NCBI RefSeq assembly: GCF_022919175.1 | Contig: NZ_CP095043.1 | Span: 1,550,001 to 1,614,000, forward strand | Origin: Leucobacter rhizosphaerae | GTDB taxonomy: Bacteria; Actinomycetota; Actinomycetes; Actinomycetales; Microbacteriaceae | Length of the DNA: 64,000 bases | Reading direction: 5' to 3' | Shown here: positions 25,466 through 34,600 of the stretch, piece after piece | Numbering within the stretch: the stretch's first letter is position 1 | How the letters are laid out: each line of letters opens with the position of its first letter | Position numbers and translations under genes: made by a program | Notes under the pieces: model-generated | What the model saw: only the letters and a program-made list of their open reading frames with translations | Told to the model about the DNA's origin: nothing | Database searches by the model: none

Positions 25466-26377
25466 TTAGAGCCCCGAGTAGGCGTGCAGGCCCTTGAAGA
25501 ACACGTTGACGATCGTGAAGTTGAAGATGACCGCGGTGTACGCGATGATCGACAGCCAGGCCGAGCGGGTGCCGCGCCACCCACGGGTCGCGCGCGCGTG
25601 GATGAAGCCGGCGTAGAGCACCCAGATCACGAAGGTCCAGACCTCCTTGGTGTCCCAGCCCCAGTACCGGCTCCAGGCCGCCTCGGCCCAGATCGACCCG
25701 GCGATGAGCGTGAACGTCCAGAAGACGAAGCCGATGATCGCCATCCGGTACGACAGGTCCTCGAGCCGCACGGCGCCCGGCAGGCTGTTCAGGAAGCGGA
25801 GGCCGCCGGGCTCCCCGGCGGCGATCCGGCCCTCGCGACGCGTCTGCAGCAGCTGCAGGAGCGAGAGCCCGAATGACAGCGTGAGGAATGCGACGGCGAG
25901 CACCGCCACGAGGATGTGGATGACGAGCCAGTAGGAGTCGAGCGCCGGCGGCAGCGGCACGATCGGCACGTAGAAATTGATCTTGCTGATCCCGAGGAAC
26001 AGCACGGTGAGGCCGGTGACGAGTGTGCCCAGGAAGCGCAGGTCCACGAAGAACTGCACGAGCAGGAAGATCAGCACGATCGCGCAGGTCGCGGTGAGCG
26101 CGAACTCGTACATGTTGGCCCACGGCACGCGCTCGGCACCGATCCCGCGCAGGATCGTCGCCGCCAGGTGCAGGACGAAACCGAGCACGGTGAGGGAGAA
26201 TCCGATGCGGAGGCTGCGGGATCGCGGCTGCTTCACGGGGGTGCCGGCGGCACTCGCGGCGACCGGATCGCCGCTCCGGTTCGCGAGGTCCACAGCGTAG
26301 AAGACGAAGGCGATCGAGTACACGATCATCGCCGAATACAGGGAGATCGTTGAGTAGTGTTCCAGCTCGCTCAGCAC
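25466..26377 (-). CDS. ccsB: Cytochrome c biogenesis protein CcsB (CcsA/ResC family)
   Basis: 303-residue membrane protein of the System II heme-handling pathway, which delivers heme for covalent attachment to apocytochrome c outside the membrane. The tryptophan-rich heme-binding signature WAEAAWSRYWGWDTKEVW is complete. Flanking His residues in WLVIHILVAV and GFIHARATRGW fit the external and internal heme ligands. About eight helices are visible. It starts with GTG at 26377 behind TAGTGT, eight bases upstream. Its usual partners ResB and CcdA are not in this stretch. Confidence 0.88.
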   Translation of the reverse strand: MLSELEHYSTISLYSAMIVYSIAFVFYAVDLANRSGDPVAASAAGTPVKQPRSRSLRIGFSLTVLGFVLHLAATILRGIGAERVPWANMYEFALTATCAIVLIFLLVQFFVDLRFLGTLVTGLTVLFLGISKINFYVPIVPLPPALDSYWLVIHILVAVLAVAFLTLSFGLSLLQLLQTRREGRIAAGEPGGLRFLNSLPGAVRLEDLSYRMAIIGFVFWTFTLIAGSIWAEAAWSRYWGWDTKEVWTFVIWVLYAGFIHARATRGWRGTRSAWLSIIAYTAVIFNFTIVNVFFKGLHAYSGL

Positions 26378-26456
26378 AGTCTTTTACACTACCGCTTCGC
26401 GGTCGGAAGATGACTGTGAGCCGCGGAATCCCGGGGCGCTCGCCGCGCCGGGGGCG

Positions 26457-26846
26457 TCACGTCGCGTCGGTGACGACCACGGTGAACGTGAGAGGCTGGA
26501 TCCCGCCCTGCTCGTTGGTCATCGTGACCTCGGTGCTCCCTGCGGCGAGCGCCGTCACCCCGGGGTTGAACTCCGCGGAGTCGTCGATCCGGCCCTCGGT
26601 GAACTCCGCGACCGCGGTGTCGGACACCTCACCCGTATAGCTGTCGACCGCGAGGCTGTCGGTCGAGATGTTGAGCACCTGTCCCACGACGAGGTCGACG
26701 GTCTCCCCCTGCAGTTCGTTGACGCTCATCGTGACGGGTGCGATCACGTCGCCGCCGATCGGCTCGGACGCGGTGCCGCCGCAGCCGGCAAGCGAGGCCG
26801 CGAGTACTCCGGCGGCGGCGATGGCGAACACAGATGTCAGGCGCAT
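26457..26846 (-). CDS. Small secreted lipoprotein, function unknown
   Basis: 129-residue protein with a clear lipoprotein signal (MRLTSVFAIAAAGVLAASLA followed by GCGG, Cys22). The mature part is about 107 residues, rich in Thr, Val and Glu, and ends LTFTVVVTDAT; the alternating hydrophobic pattern (NELQGETVDLVVGQVLNIST) suggests an Ig-like beta-sandwich. GAGGGC lies just before the ATG at 26846. It may be co-transcribed with ccsB 80 bp downstream, although ccsB has its own promoter-like box. No specific family was recognised. Confidence 0.75.
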   Translation of the reverse strand: MRLTSVFAIAAAGVLAASLAGCGGTASEPIGGDVIAPVTMSVNELQGETVDLVVGQVLNISTDSLAVDSYTGEVSDTAVAEFTEGRIDDSAEFNPGVTALAAGSTEVTMTNEQGGIQPLTFTVVVTDAT

Positions 26847-27008
26847 GCCCTCATCATGGCATCGCACCGCCGCGTGCGACCCGATCTCGGGCGAATACAC
26901 AGCGATGCGCGGGTGAGGCGGAGTGGACCGCACATAGGATAATGTTGGACGTCATCCACCTTATGGATCCGAATCCCCGTCGCATCGCCGCCACTGAAGG
27001 AGCGCCCC

Positions 27009-27947
27009 ATGACCCAGCACCTCGACACCCCGTCCGCTGAGGCCCCAGTCGGTTGCCCGGTCGCGCACGGCGGCGCTCAGCGATCCGTCCACATTCCCGG
27101 TTCGAGCGACGGGCGCACCGATGGGCGCACCGACGACGGCTACTTCGGCCCCGACAGCATCAGTTGGCGGCTCTTCTCGGACCCGTCCTCCAAGCTCGGC
27201 GGCGTCGCCGCGATCCTGCTGCAGTCGCTCAACCCGATGATGATGCGCGTCTTCGCGGGCACGAGCGGCTACGCGACCGACGTGGAGGGGCGCGGCGAAC
27301 GCACCGGGCGCTACGTCGACACCACGATCTTCGGCGACCGCGCGCACGCCGACGCGGCCGGAGAGGCCGTGCAGCGCCTCCACGCCCACAGCGTGTGGAC
27401 GGATCCCCGCACGGGCGAGGAGCTGCGCGCCGACACCGAGGAGTGGCTGGCCTGGACCCACAACGCGATCGTCTACGGCGTACTCCGGGCCGCCGACGCC
27501 TTCGGTCCGTTGCTCACCGTGGCCGAGCAGGACCGGTTCGTCACGGAGCAGCTGGAGGCCGCCCGCATCGTCGGGATCACGGACGCCTCGCTGCTGCCGA
27601 CGAGCCGCGCGGCCCTCGACGCGTACATCGACGAGAACAAGGACTGGATGGCGCTCACGCTCCCGGCGGCGGAGCTCTCCCGCAGCCTCCGCAAACCGAG
27701 CCTTGCCGGCAACCCCGTGAAGGTGTGGGCCACCCTCAACATTCAGGACGGGATCCTGTCACTCTTGCCGGACTGGGCGCTCCTGCTCTTCGGCATCGAC
27801 GGCCGCCCCATGAACCTGCGTGCCGCCGCCCGGACGACGCGCCGCTTCATCCAGTCCGCGCGCTCGCGCACCTCGGCTGAGGAGATGGTGACCGAGATCA
27901 CCGAGCGGGTGCAGACCCACCCGTACCGCAGGGTACGCTCTCGCTAG
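27009..27947 (+). CDS. Oxygenase MpaB family protein (DUF2236)
   Basis: 312-residue protein with the DUF2236/MpaB-like helical fold, a family with heme-dependent oxygenases such as rubber oxygenase and MpaB. Recognisable segments are ISWRLFSDPSSKLGGVAAIL, LLQSLNPMMMRVFAGTSGY, the FGDRAHADAAGEAVQRLHAH block, EWLAWTHNAIVYGVLRAADAF and LLPDWALLLFGI. The His residues in QRLHAH and WTHN are candidates for heme or metal contact (inference). GAAGGAG sits eight bases before the ATG. Its substrate is unknown. Confidence 0.8.
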   Translation: MTQHLDTPSAEAPVGCPVAHGGAQRSVHIPGSSDGRTDGRTDDGYFGPDSISWRLFSDPSSKLGGVAAILLQSLNPMMMRVFAGTSGYATDVEGRGERTGRYVDTTIFGDRAHADAAGEAVQRLHAHSVWTDPRTGEELRADTEEWLAWTHNAIVYGVLRAADAFGPLLTVAEQDRFVTEQLEAARIVGITDASLLPTSRAALDAYIDENKDWMALTLPAAELSRSLRKPSLAGNPVKVWATLNIQDGILSLLPDWALLLFGIDGRPMNLRAAARTTRRFIQSARSRTSAEEMVTEITERVQTHPYRRVRSR

Positions 27948-27971
27948 GGATGATCTCGGGGGTGAGTGCCC

Positions 27972-29822
27972 ATGGCCGCAACGACCGGCACCGCAGCGCG
28001 AAGCGTGTGGGCTGAGACCGGCGCGCTCGTGCGGGGTTCGTGGACCCTCGTGCGCCACGGCGGGGCTCGACTTGCGGGGCTGATCCTCGGCACCCAGCTC
28101 ATCATCCTGGTGGTCGCACTGCCCGTCTTCGGGTGGCTCTTCCGCGAGGCGCTCCGGGCGAACGGCATGCACGGGTTGGATCTCGGCAATCTGCGGCTCG
28201 GCTCGGGGATCCCGCTCACCCTGGCGCTCATCGCGCTCATCGTCGTTCTCGCCTTCTGGCTCATCGCCGTGCAGTTCACGGCACTCGTGGTGCTGCTCCG
28301 ATGGTCCGAGGACGGGATCACGGGCCGGCAGTTCGCGCGCGAGCTCGGGCGGGTCGCGCGGAAGCTCCTGCGGCCGTCATCGCTCCCCCTCGTCGGATAC
28401 CTGTTCGTGCTGGTGCCGCTCACCGGGTTCGGCTTCACCTCCGCGCTCGTGCGCGGCGTCGCGATCCCGCAGTTCATTTCGGGCGAGCTCCTGAAGACCG
28501 TCACCGGCGGCATCATCTACATCGTCTTCCTCCTGGTGCTCGCGTTCGTGAACGTACGCCTCGCCGCCACCGTGCCCGTCTTCGTGCTGACGGACGCGAC
28601 CGGGCATCAGTCGATGCGCGCGAGCTGGCGGATGACCCGCGGGATCCGGCGGTTCATGTCGCTGATCTTCGCGGGGTTCGTCGTATTCGTCTGCGGCGCT
28701 CTCGTCTCGTTCGCCCTCACCGTGGTCGCGATCGTGCCCACGGCGCTCACCGACGCGCTCGCCCCCGACGCCTCTGTTGTGGTCGCAGCGTATTCGCTCG
28801 GCGTCGCGCAGGTCGCGGGCTTTCTCATCACCGGCGGCATGACCGCCGCCATCGCCGGCATCCTCATCACCCGGGTGCGGACCGCGCAGTCGGGCGGGGA
28901 TGCGGTGCCGCCCGAACGCCCGCGTGCCGACGAGACGGCCGTCGGCCGCCAGACTCGACGCGCCTGGCTCGGCGTCGGCGCCGCCGCGCTCGTCGTGGCA
29001 CTCGGCGTCGGCACGGCCAGCATCGCCACCTTCGACACGCTCTCCCGAGCACCGAAGACCCTCGTGCTCGCGCACCGCGGGTTCACCGAGGGCGGCGTCG
29101 AGAACACCCTCAGCGGTCTCGACGCGGCGCACGCGGCCGGAGCGGACCTCGTCGAGATGGACGTGATGCAGACGAAGGACGGAGAGTTCATCGCGATGCA
29201 CGACGCGACGCTCGGCCGCCTCGCCGATCGCCCCGACGCCGTGAAGGATCTCACGCTCGACGAGCTCACGCGAATCACCGTGCGCGACCTGCAGGGGCAC
29301 AGCGACACGATCCCGGCCTTTCGCGACTATGTGCGGCACGCCGAGGAGATCGGCATGCCGCTGCTCATCGAGATCAAGCTCGGCGGCGCCGACACCGAGG
29401 ACCACGTCGAGCGGCTGATCGCGGAGCTCGAAGAGCTCGGCTCGCTCGACCAGCACATCTATCACTCGCTCGACCCTGCAAGTGTCGCGACCCTGAAGCG
29501 GCTGCGCCCGGACCTCACGGTCGGGTACACCATGGCGTTCGCGGGTGGCGACATCCCGGATACCCCGGCGGACTTCATCGTGGTCGAGGAGTGGACGGCC
29601 ACGGAGGACATGCAGGCGGCCGCGGCCCGCGCGGGGCTCGGGTTCATGGTGTGGACGGTGAACGAGGTCCCGAGCATGCGCGAGCACCTGCGACGCAGCA
29701 CCGACGGGATCATCAGCGACCGGCCCGACCTGGCGCTCGCCGCCCGCGCGGAGATGCAGCAGGAATCGGGCCTCGTCGACGTGCTCGGCGACGCGCTGAC
29801 GCGCTTCGTCAAGATTCCGTAG
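27972..29822 (+). CDS. Glycerophosphodiester phosphodiesterase with N-terminal membrane domain
   Basis: 616-residue fusion. Residues 1-350 contain eight or so hydrophobic helices of the GPDPase membrane domain. Residues ~362-600 are a GDPD TIM barrel: LVLAHRGFTEGGVENTL with the catalytic His near 368, DLVEMDVMQTKDGEFIAMHD with Glu, Asp and the second His, and LLIEIKLGG with the Glu ligand. It hydrolyses glycerophosphodiesters to glycerol-3-phosphate and an alcohol; the catalytic part probably faces outward. ATG at 27972 is preferred (GGGGGTGA upstream); GTG at 27966 is possible. The fusion is common in Gram-positives. Confidence 0.9.
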   Translation: MAATTGTAARSVWAETGALVRGSWTLVRHGGARLAGLILGTQLIILVVALPVFGWLFREALRANGMHGLDLGNLRLGSGIPLTLALIALIVVLAFWLIAVQFTALVVLLRWSEDGITGRQFARELGRVARKLLRPSSLPLVGYLFVLVPLTGFGFTSALVRGVAIPQFISGELLKTVTGGIIYIVFLLVLAFVNVRLAATVPVFVLTDATGHQSMRASWRMTRGIRRFMSLIFAGFVVFVCGALVSFALTVVAIVPTALTDALAPDASVVVAAYSLGVAQVAGFLITGGMTAAIAGILITRVRTAQSGGDAVPPERPRADETAVGRQTRRAWLGVGAAALVVALGVGTASIATFDTLSRAPKTLVLAHRGFTEGGVENTLSGLDAAHAAGADLVEMDVMQTKDGEFIAMHDATLGRLADRPDAVKDLTLDELTRITVRDLQGHSDTIPAFRDYVRHAEEIGMPLLIEIKLGGADTEDHVERLIAELEELGSLDQHIYHSLDPASVATLKRLRPDLTVGYTMAFAGGDIPDTPADFIVVEEWTATEDMQAAAARAGLGFMVWTVNEVPSMREHLRRSTDGIISDRPDLALAARAEMQQESGLVDVLGDALTRFVKIP

Positions 29823-29850
29823 CGGGGCCGTTCCGCAGCGGCGCGGTTCT

Positions 29851-29953
29851 GCGAGATGCCACCGTCTCACCGAGATGCCACCGTCTCACCGAGATGCCAT
29901 CGCAGCGGCGGCGATACCGTGGCATCTCGGTGAGACGGTGGCATCTCAGCGAG
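29851..29953. repeat. Long inverted repeat with duplicated arm (stem-loop element B)
   Basis: The left side carries two exact 19-bp direct copies, CGAGATGCCACCGTCTCAC (29852-29870, 29871-29889), and a partial third (29890-29899). The right side (29919-29947) is the exact complement of 29 bases of that array, so it can pair in two registers. The element lies between convergent genes. Confidence 0.85.
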
Positions 29954-29966
29954 GATCGCGCTGGTC

Positions 29967-30959
29967 CTACCCGGCGAGCACCTCGGCCTCGAGCCGCGCG
30001 AAGCCCGACTCCATGCCGTCGACCATGCCGGTGGCGAGGATCTGCTCCCGGATCTCGGCGTCCGGGTACGTGATCACGTACGCGACGAGTGTCCCGCCCT
30101 CGACCGGGGTCAAGGTCAGCTCGTTCAGGGTCTGCGGGCTCTCGAGACCCTCGGGATCCTGCGGCGAGATCATGCGCTCGGTGGTGACGAAGCGCGTCGG
30201 CCGCACCGCCTCGACGACCTCGCCGGCGAACCCGAACCGCTCACCCGAGTCGTCGCTCTGCCACTCCGACCGGAGTCGGGCACCGACCTCGGTGCTCACC
30301 TCGCAGACCGGCATGCTCCACCCGTCGGGCCCGAGCTGCCAGCGCCGCAGCAGTGCCGGATCGGTGTGCGCCTGCCACACCTGCTCCACGCTGCCCCGGA
30401 CGATCCGGGAGACGCGGGCCCGCGTGTCGCCGAGGCGCTGCAGTTCGGTGCCCTGCCCGGCAGCGAACGACGTCAGATCTGCGACCACGTCGTCGATCTG
30501 CGCCATCGCGGCGCGCATGCCGTCCTCCATGCCCATCTGCTGCAGCTGCTCGAGCTCGGCGAGCGAACCGAAGTGCGTGACGGTCGTGACCCTGGAGCCG
30601 AGTGCGGTCTCCACGAAGCTGAACACCATGCGCATCGACGGCAGCTCGGTGTTCGGCGTGCCGTCCTCGCCGGCGAAGCCGTCGCGCACCTCGAACGAAT
30701 GGGGCGCATCCACTGCCGTCCACTCCCAGTACCCGCCGTGCGCGTCGCCGTCGGGGCCGGTCATCCGGTACTGCGACCGCCCGCCGGGCGCCACGTCGTG
30801 GCGGAGGAACGTCGCGGGGTACCCGGGCGGGCCCCAGAAGCGCTCGATCTGGCGCGGGTCCGCGTAGGCGTCCCAGAGGCGCGCGAGCGGCACGGTGAAG
30901 TCGGCGATCACGGTGAGCGTCAGTGCCTCGGGATCGGTGTGGACGGCGGTGATGGGCAT
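29967..30959 (-). CDS. Tandem SRPBCC/AHSA1 domain protein
   Basis: 330-residue protein made of two START-like (SRPBCC, AHSA1) domains. Domain 1 (about residues 10-150) has PLARLWDAYADPRQIERFWGP and YRMTGPDGDAHGGYWEW. Domain 2 (about 175-325) has VSRIVRGSVEQVWQAHTDP and LLRRWQLGPDGWSMPVCEV. Both ends carry the family's terminal helix (MGMEDGMRAAM and ATGMVDGMESGF). These domains bind small hydrophobic ligands. ATG at 30959 follows AGAGGA. The ArsR gene lies 25 bp upstream, an arrangement typical of ArsR-AHSA1 pairs, so the two form one autoregulated operon (inference). Confidence 0.88.
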   Translation of the reverse strand: MPITAVHTDPEALTLTVIADFTVPLARLWDAYADPRQIERFWGPPGYPATFLRHDVAPGGRSQYRMTGPDGDAHGGYWEWTAVDAPHSFEVRDGFAGEDGTPNTELPSMRMVFSFVETALGSRVTTVTHFGSLAELEQLQQMGMEDGMRAAMAQIDDVVADLTSFAAGQGTELQRLGDTRARVSRIVRGSVEQVWQAHTDPALLRRWQLGPDGWSMPVCEVSTEVGARLRSEWQSDDSGERFGFAGEVVEAVRPTRFVTTERMISPQDPEGLESPQTLNELTLTPVEGGTLVAYVITYPDAEIREQILATGMVDGMESGFARLEAEVLAG

Positions 30960-30984
30960 GAGAGGTCCTCTCGAAGGGGGTGGA

Positions 30985-31335
30985 TCAGGTGTGGGGATCG
31001 TCCGGCGTCTCGGCGAACAGCGCGTCGAGCCGGTCGATGCGACCGCGCCAGATCTGCTCGAAGTGCCCGAGCAGGTCCTGGGCGCGTCGAATGGTCTCGG
31101 GGTTGCCGTGGATGATGCGCTCCCTCCCGCGCGGGATCCGCGCGACCAGGTCGGCGGCCTCGAGCACGGCGACGTGCTTCTGGACGGCCGCGAACGACAT
31201 GTCGTAGTCGCGGGCGAGCTCCGAGATCGAGGCGTCCGCGGTGAGTGTGCGACGCACGATGTCGCGCCGCGTGGTGTCGGCAAGCGCCCGGAAGATCCGG
31301 TTCGCCTGCTCGTCGAGTTCCTGTTGTGCAACCAT
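30985..31335 (-). CDS. ArsR/SmtB family transcriptional regulator
   Basis: 116-residue winged-helix repressor: RIFRALADTTRRDIVRRTL, then ASISELARDYDMSFAAVQKH (recognition helix) and VLEAADLVARIPRGRERIIH (wing). It has no Cys cluster for metal sensing, matching the AHSA1-linked subgroup. ATG 31335 is preferred to ATG 31347 because a TAATGT -10 ends eight bases ahead, giving a leaderless message. The longer start would lie inside the promoter. A perfect 22-bp palindrome covers the -10 and the start codon, so the protein probably represses its own operon. Confidence 0.88.
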   Translation of the reverse strand: MVAQQELDEQANRIFRALADTTRRDIVRRTLTADASISELARDYDMSFAAVQKHVAVLEAADLVARIPRGRERIIHGNPETIRRAQDLLGHFEQIWRGRIDRLDALFAETPDDPHT

Positions 31336-31346
31336 TTGGTTGCACA
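31325..31346. promoter_or_regulatory. Autoregulatory operator of the ArsR operon
   Basis: Perfect palindrome TGTGCAACCA-TT-TGGTTGCACA that overlaps the -10 box, the predicted transcription start and the start codon of the ArsR gene. Confidence 0.75.
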
Positions 31347-31372
31347 TTACGCCGCGCAGTCGCTGGGGTCAA
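31344..31372 (-). promoter_or_regulatory. Promoter of the ArsR-SRPBCC operon
   Basis: -35 TTGACC (31367-31372) and -10 TAATGT (31344-31349) with 17-bp spacing on the minus strand, one of the best promoter matches in the window. Confidence 0.7.
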
Positions 31373-31398
31373 CCCCGACGTCAACGATCCGGCGCTGG

Positions 31399-32142
31399 TT
31401 ACTCGGTGGCGTCGACGATCGTCGGCGTCTCGACCGCGGATGCTCCGGCCGCGGGCGCGACACCCGCGCGCTTGGCGCGCCAGGACCTGAACGCGCGCCA
31501 CAGCTCGAAGAGGATCGGGATGCCCGGGATCAGCACGAGCACGATGATGAAAACCTCGCTGTACTGCTGCACGAACGGGATACGGCCCAGGAAGTACCCG
31601 ATGAGCGTCACGCCCACACCCCACAGGAACGCCCCGACCGCGTTGTACACGATGAACTGGCGGTACCGCATGCGCCCGACGCCGGCGGCGGCGGGCACGA
31701 ACGCGCGGAAGATCGGGAGGAACCTCGCGATGATGATGGCCTTGGGCCCGTGCTTCTCGAAGAAGGCGTGGGTGCGCTCGACGTTCTCGGGGTTGAAGAG
31801 CCGACTCTTCTCGCGCTTGAAGATGGCGGGCCCGAGTCGGCGACCGATCATGAACCCCATCTGATCGCCCGCGAACGCGCAGACGAAGAGCAGGAGGCAG
31901 GTGATCCAGATCGGCACGTCGATGATGCCGGTCGCCGAGAAGAGCCCCACGGTGAAGAGCAGCGAGTCGCCCGGAAGGAAGCCGAGCACGAGCACGCCGG
32001 TCTCCAGGAACACGAACGCGCAGGCGAGCACGAGAGCGATCCATCCGCCGGCGCTCAACAGCGTCTCGGGGTCGAGCCAATCGATGCCGAAGAGGGCCGG
32101 GACCGTCGCGATCGTGGAGAGGGCGGTGGTGGTCAGGGTCAC
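31399..32142 (-). CDS. DedA family membrane protein
   Basis: 247-residue DedA/SNARE-associated protein, a family implicated in membrane-lipid flipping and proton-dependent homeostasis. Hallmarks are ETGVLVLGFLPGDSLLFTVG (the E..... F.PGD motif), CAFAGDQMGFMIGRRLG, the KHGPKAIIIARFLPIFRAFV segment containing the FxRFxP..R-like motif, and AGVGRMRYRQFIVYNAVGAF. The GTG start at 32142 gives standard length; the open frame continues upstream to 32217 with a basic stretch lacking membrane character. Residues after ~218 form an Ala-rich cytoplasmic tail. Confidence 0.87.
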   Translation of the reverse strand: MTLTTTALSTIATVPALFGIDWLDPETLLSAGGWIALVLACAFVFLETGVLVLGFLPGDSLLFTVGLFSATGIIDVPIWITCLLLFVCAFAGDQMGFMIGRRLGPAIFKREKSRLFNPENVERTHAFFEKHGPKAIIIARFLPIFRAFVPAAAGVGRMRYRQFIVYNAVGAFLWGVGVTLIGYFLGRIPFVQQYSEVFIIVLVLIPGIPILFELWRAFRSWRAKRAGVAPAAGASAVETPTIVDATE

Positions 32143-32263
32143 GTCTGGGCTCGGCTTTCGTCGGGATGGTTCGCGGGCACGACGCCTTCCAGTATGCCCG
32201 GCTTGCCTGAAAGGCACTCTCCGACACCGAGCGCGCCCGCAGAAACGGACCCCGAATGACGAC

Positions 32264-32297
32264 GATGACCCCGGGGTGCGGCCACCCCGGGGTCATC
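32264..32297. terminator. Terminator hairpin downstream of folD
   Basis: Perfect 15-bp arms GATGACCCCGGGGTG (32264-32278) and their complement (32283-32297) with a four-base loop, 12 bp past the folD stop. Confidence 0.75.
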
Positions 32298-32308
32298 AAG
32301 AACGGAGA

Positions 32309-33223
32309 CTACGCGGCGGCGCGCTCCGCCATCTCCACGACGTTCTTCAGGAGCAGCGCCCGCGTCATCGGGCCGATGCCGCCCGGGTTCGGCGACACCC
32401 AGCCGGCGACCGCGGCGACTCCGGGATCGACGTCGCCGACGACACGGCTCTTCCCGGTCTCGGGATCCTCGCGGCGCGAGACCCCCACGTCGAGCACGAT
32501 CGCCCCCGGCTTCACGTCTTCCGGGCGCACGATGCCCTCGACGCCGGCCGCAGCCACAATCACGTCGGCCCGGCGCAGCTCGGCGCCGAGATCCTGCGTG
32601 CCCGTGTGGGTCAGCGTGACCGTCGCGTTGACGTCTCGGCGCGTGAGCAGCGGTCCGATCGGACGACCGACGGTCACCCCGCGGCCGATCACCACCACGT
32701 GCTTGCCCGACCACGAGAGCCCATTGCGCTCCACGAGCTCGATCACGCCGCGCGGTGTGCACGGCAGGGGCGAGAGGATCTCGGTCGTCGCGTTCAGCAC
32801 GAGGCGCCCGAGGTTCGTCGGGTGCAGCCCGTCCGCGTCCTTGGACGGGTCGATCCGCTCGAGGATCCGGTCGGTGTCGATGTGCTTCGGCAGCGGCAGC
32901 TGCACGATGTAGCCCGTGCAGGCGGGGTCCGCGTTCAGCTCGTCGAGGACGGCCTCCAGCTCCTCCTGCGTCACTGTCTCCGGCAGCTCGCGCTTGATCG
33001 ACGTGATGCCGACCTGGGCGCAGTCGCGGTGCTTGCCCGCGACGTACCACTGCGATCCCGGATCGGTACCGACCAGCACGGTCGCGAGGCCCGGGACCAC
33101 ACCGCGGGCCGCCAGCGCGGCGACGCGCTCCGACAGCTCGAGTTTGATCGCCGCCGCGGCGGCGGTGCCGTCGAGGATCCGTGCGGACGACGCGTCAGCG
33201 GCCTCCGACACGGGGCTCACCAC
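32309..33223 (-). CDS. folD: Bifunctional methylene-THF dehydrogenase / methenyl-THF cyclohydrolase
   Basis: 304-residue FolD interconverting methylene-, methenyl- and 10-formyl-tetrahydrofolate with NADP. Visible motifs are [18 protein letters not shown] (catalytic Lys region), [29 protein letters not shown], the Rossmann [15 protein letters not shown], and the C-terminal [13 protein letters not shown] (the PGGVGPMT motif). It starts with GTG at 33223 (or 33220), overlapping the glyA stop. It forms an operon with glyA under the ZTP riboswitch, linking purine stress to one-carbon supply. Confidence 0.95.
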   Translation of the reverse strand: MVSPVSEAADASSARILDGTAAAAAIKLELSERVAALAARGVVPGLATVLVGTDPGSQWYVAGKHRDCAQVGITSIKRELPETVTQEELEAVLDELNADPACTGYIVQLPLPKHIDTDRILERIDPSKDADGLHPTNLGRLVLNATTEILSPLPCTPRGVIELVERNGLSWSGKHVVVIGRGVTVGRPIGPLLTRRDVNATVTLTHTGTQDLGAELRRADVIVAAAGVEGIVRPEDVKPGAIVLDVGVSRREDPETGKSRVVGDVDPGVAAVAGWVSPNPGGIGPMTRALLLKNVVEMAERAAA

Positions 33224-34500
33224 TCTTCGAGGCCGGGGTAGAGCGGGAACGCATCCGCCAGCGCCGTCACGCGCGCGGAGAGGGCCTCGAGATCGCCGGC
33301 CTGCTGGAGCGTCAGCGCGATGATGTCGGCCACCTCGGCGAACTCGACGTCGCCGAAGCCACGGGTCGCGAGCGCCGGGGTGCCGATGCGGAGACCGCTC
33401 GTCACCATCGGCGGGCGGGGATCGAACGGCACCGCGTTGCGGTTCACCGTGATGCCCACGGCGTGCAGCGCGTCCTCGGCCTGCTGGCCGTCGAGCGGCG
33501 AGTGGCGCAGATCGGCGAGCACCAGGTGCACATCGGTGCCTCCGGTGAGCACGTCGACACCAGCCGCCTTCGAGGCCTCGGTGGTGAGCGCGTCGGCGAC
33601 CAGGCGTGCACCCGACAGCGTGCGCTGCTGGCGATCCTTGAACTCGTCCGTCGCAGCGAGCTTGAAGGCGGTGGCCTTCGCGGCGATCACGTGCATGAGC
33701 GGGCCGCCCTGCTGCCCCGGGAAGACGTTCGAGTTGAGCTTCTTGTAGAGGTCCAGATCATCGGTGAGGATGAAGCCGGAGCGGGGGCCGCCGATCGTCT
33801 TGTGGACGGTCGAGGAGGTGACGTGCGCGTGCGGCACGGGGCTCGGGTACAGGCCCGCGGCGACGAGACCCGCGAAGTGCGCCATGTCGACCCAGAGCGT
33901 CGCACCGACCTCGTCCGCGATCGCGCGGAACGCGGCGAAGTCGAGCGTGCGGGGGTACGCCGACCAGCCGGCGATGATGACCTTGGGCTTGTGCTCGAGG
34001 GCCTTCTGACGCACGACCTCCATGTCGATCAGGAAGGTCTCGGGATCGACGCCGTAGTGCACGACGTTGTAGAGCTTGCCGGAGAAGTTGAGCTTCATGC
34101 CGTGGGTGAGGTGCCCACCGTGCGAGAGCTCGAGGCCGAGGATCGTGTCGCCGGGCTCGGCGATCGCGGAGAGCACGGCGGCGTTCGCGGACGCGCCGGA
34201 GTGCGGCTGGACGTTGGCGTACTTGGCGCCGAACAGGCTCTTCGCGCGCTCGCGGGCCAGGTCCTCGGCCACGTCGACGAACTCGCAGCCGCCGTAGTAG
34301 CGGCGCCCGGGGTAGCCCTCGGCGTACTTGTTCGTGAGCACGGAGCCCTGAGACTCGAGCACGGCGCGCGGCACGAAGTTCTCGCTCGCGATCATCTCGA
34401 GCGTCGAACGCTGGCGATTGAGCTCGTTCTGGAGCACCGCGGCGATCTCGGGATCGACGACCTCGAGCGGCTCGTTGAAGAATTCGGACTGGGTTGACAT
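33217..34500 (-). CDS. glyA: Serine hydroxymethyltransferase
   Basis: 427-residue PLP enzyme that converts serine and THF to glycine and methylene-THF. Motifs include [53 protein letters not shown] and the PLP-Lys segment [19 protein letters not shown] at 34500 is chosen because GGAGG is seven bases ahead; the upstream ATG at 34506 touches the Shine-Dalgarno and cannot be used well. A ZTP riboswitch fills the leader. The stop overlaps folD, so both enzymes are made together. Confidence 0.96.
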   Translation of the reverse strand: MSTQSEFFNEPLEVVDPEIAAVLQNELNRQRSTLEMIASENFVPRAVLESQGSVLTNKYAEGYPGRRYYGGCEFVDVAEDLARERAKSLFGAKYANVQPHSGASANAAVLSAIAEPGDTILGLELSHGGHLTHGMKLNFSGKLYNVVHYGVDPETFLIDMEVVRQKALEHKPKVIIAGWSAYPRTLDFAAFRAIADEVGATLWVDMAHFAGLVAAGLYPSPVPHAHVTSSTVHKTIGGPRSGFILTDDLDLYKKLNSNVFPGQQGGPLMHVIAAKATAFKLAATDEFKDRQQRTLSGARLVADALTTEASKAAGVDVLTGGTDVHLVLADLRHSPLDGQQAEDALHAVGITVNRNAVPFDPRPPMVTSGLRIGTPALATRGFGDVEFAEVADIIALTLQQAGDLEALSARVTALADAFPLYPGLEEW

Positions 34501-34520
34501 AGACATTCCTCCATGAACTT

Positions 34521-34598
34521 TGCGACCCAGGCGAGCGGCCTAAAACACGAGTGTCGTTCCCCGATGGTGTCCCATCTGCACGCCAGTCACGACGCCCA
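34521..34598 (-). ncRNA. ZTP riboswitch (pfl motif)
   Basis: On the minus strand the leader of glyA contains GGGCGTCGTGACTGGCG, then ATGGGACACCATCGGGGAACG, a variable hairpin, and the hallmark GGCCGCTCGCCTGGGTCGC. These match the conserved blocks of the ZTP/ZMP-sensing pfl motif, including the ACUGGCG strand and the CCGCxxGCCUGGG end. It starts a few bases after a TAGGAT -10 and ends 21 bp before the glyA start. It normally turns expression on when the folate-shortage signal ZTP/ZMP accumulates. Confidence 0.88.
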
Positions 34599-34600
34599 CC

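Noticed and set aside
26880..27008. Operator-like half sites (TGGA...TCCA) before the MpaB-type gene.
   Set aside because: Arms of four bases are too short to separate from chance.
29851..29953. Possible CRISPR array because of tandem 19-bp repeats.
   Set aside because: Copies are adjacent without spacers, and the right side is their inverted complement; no cas gene is near.
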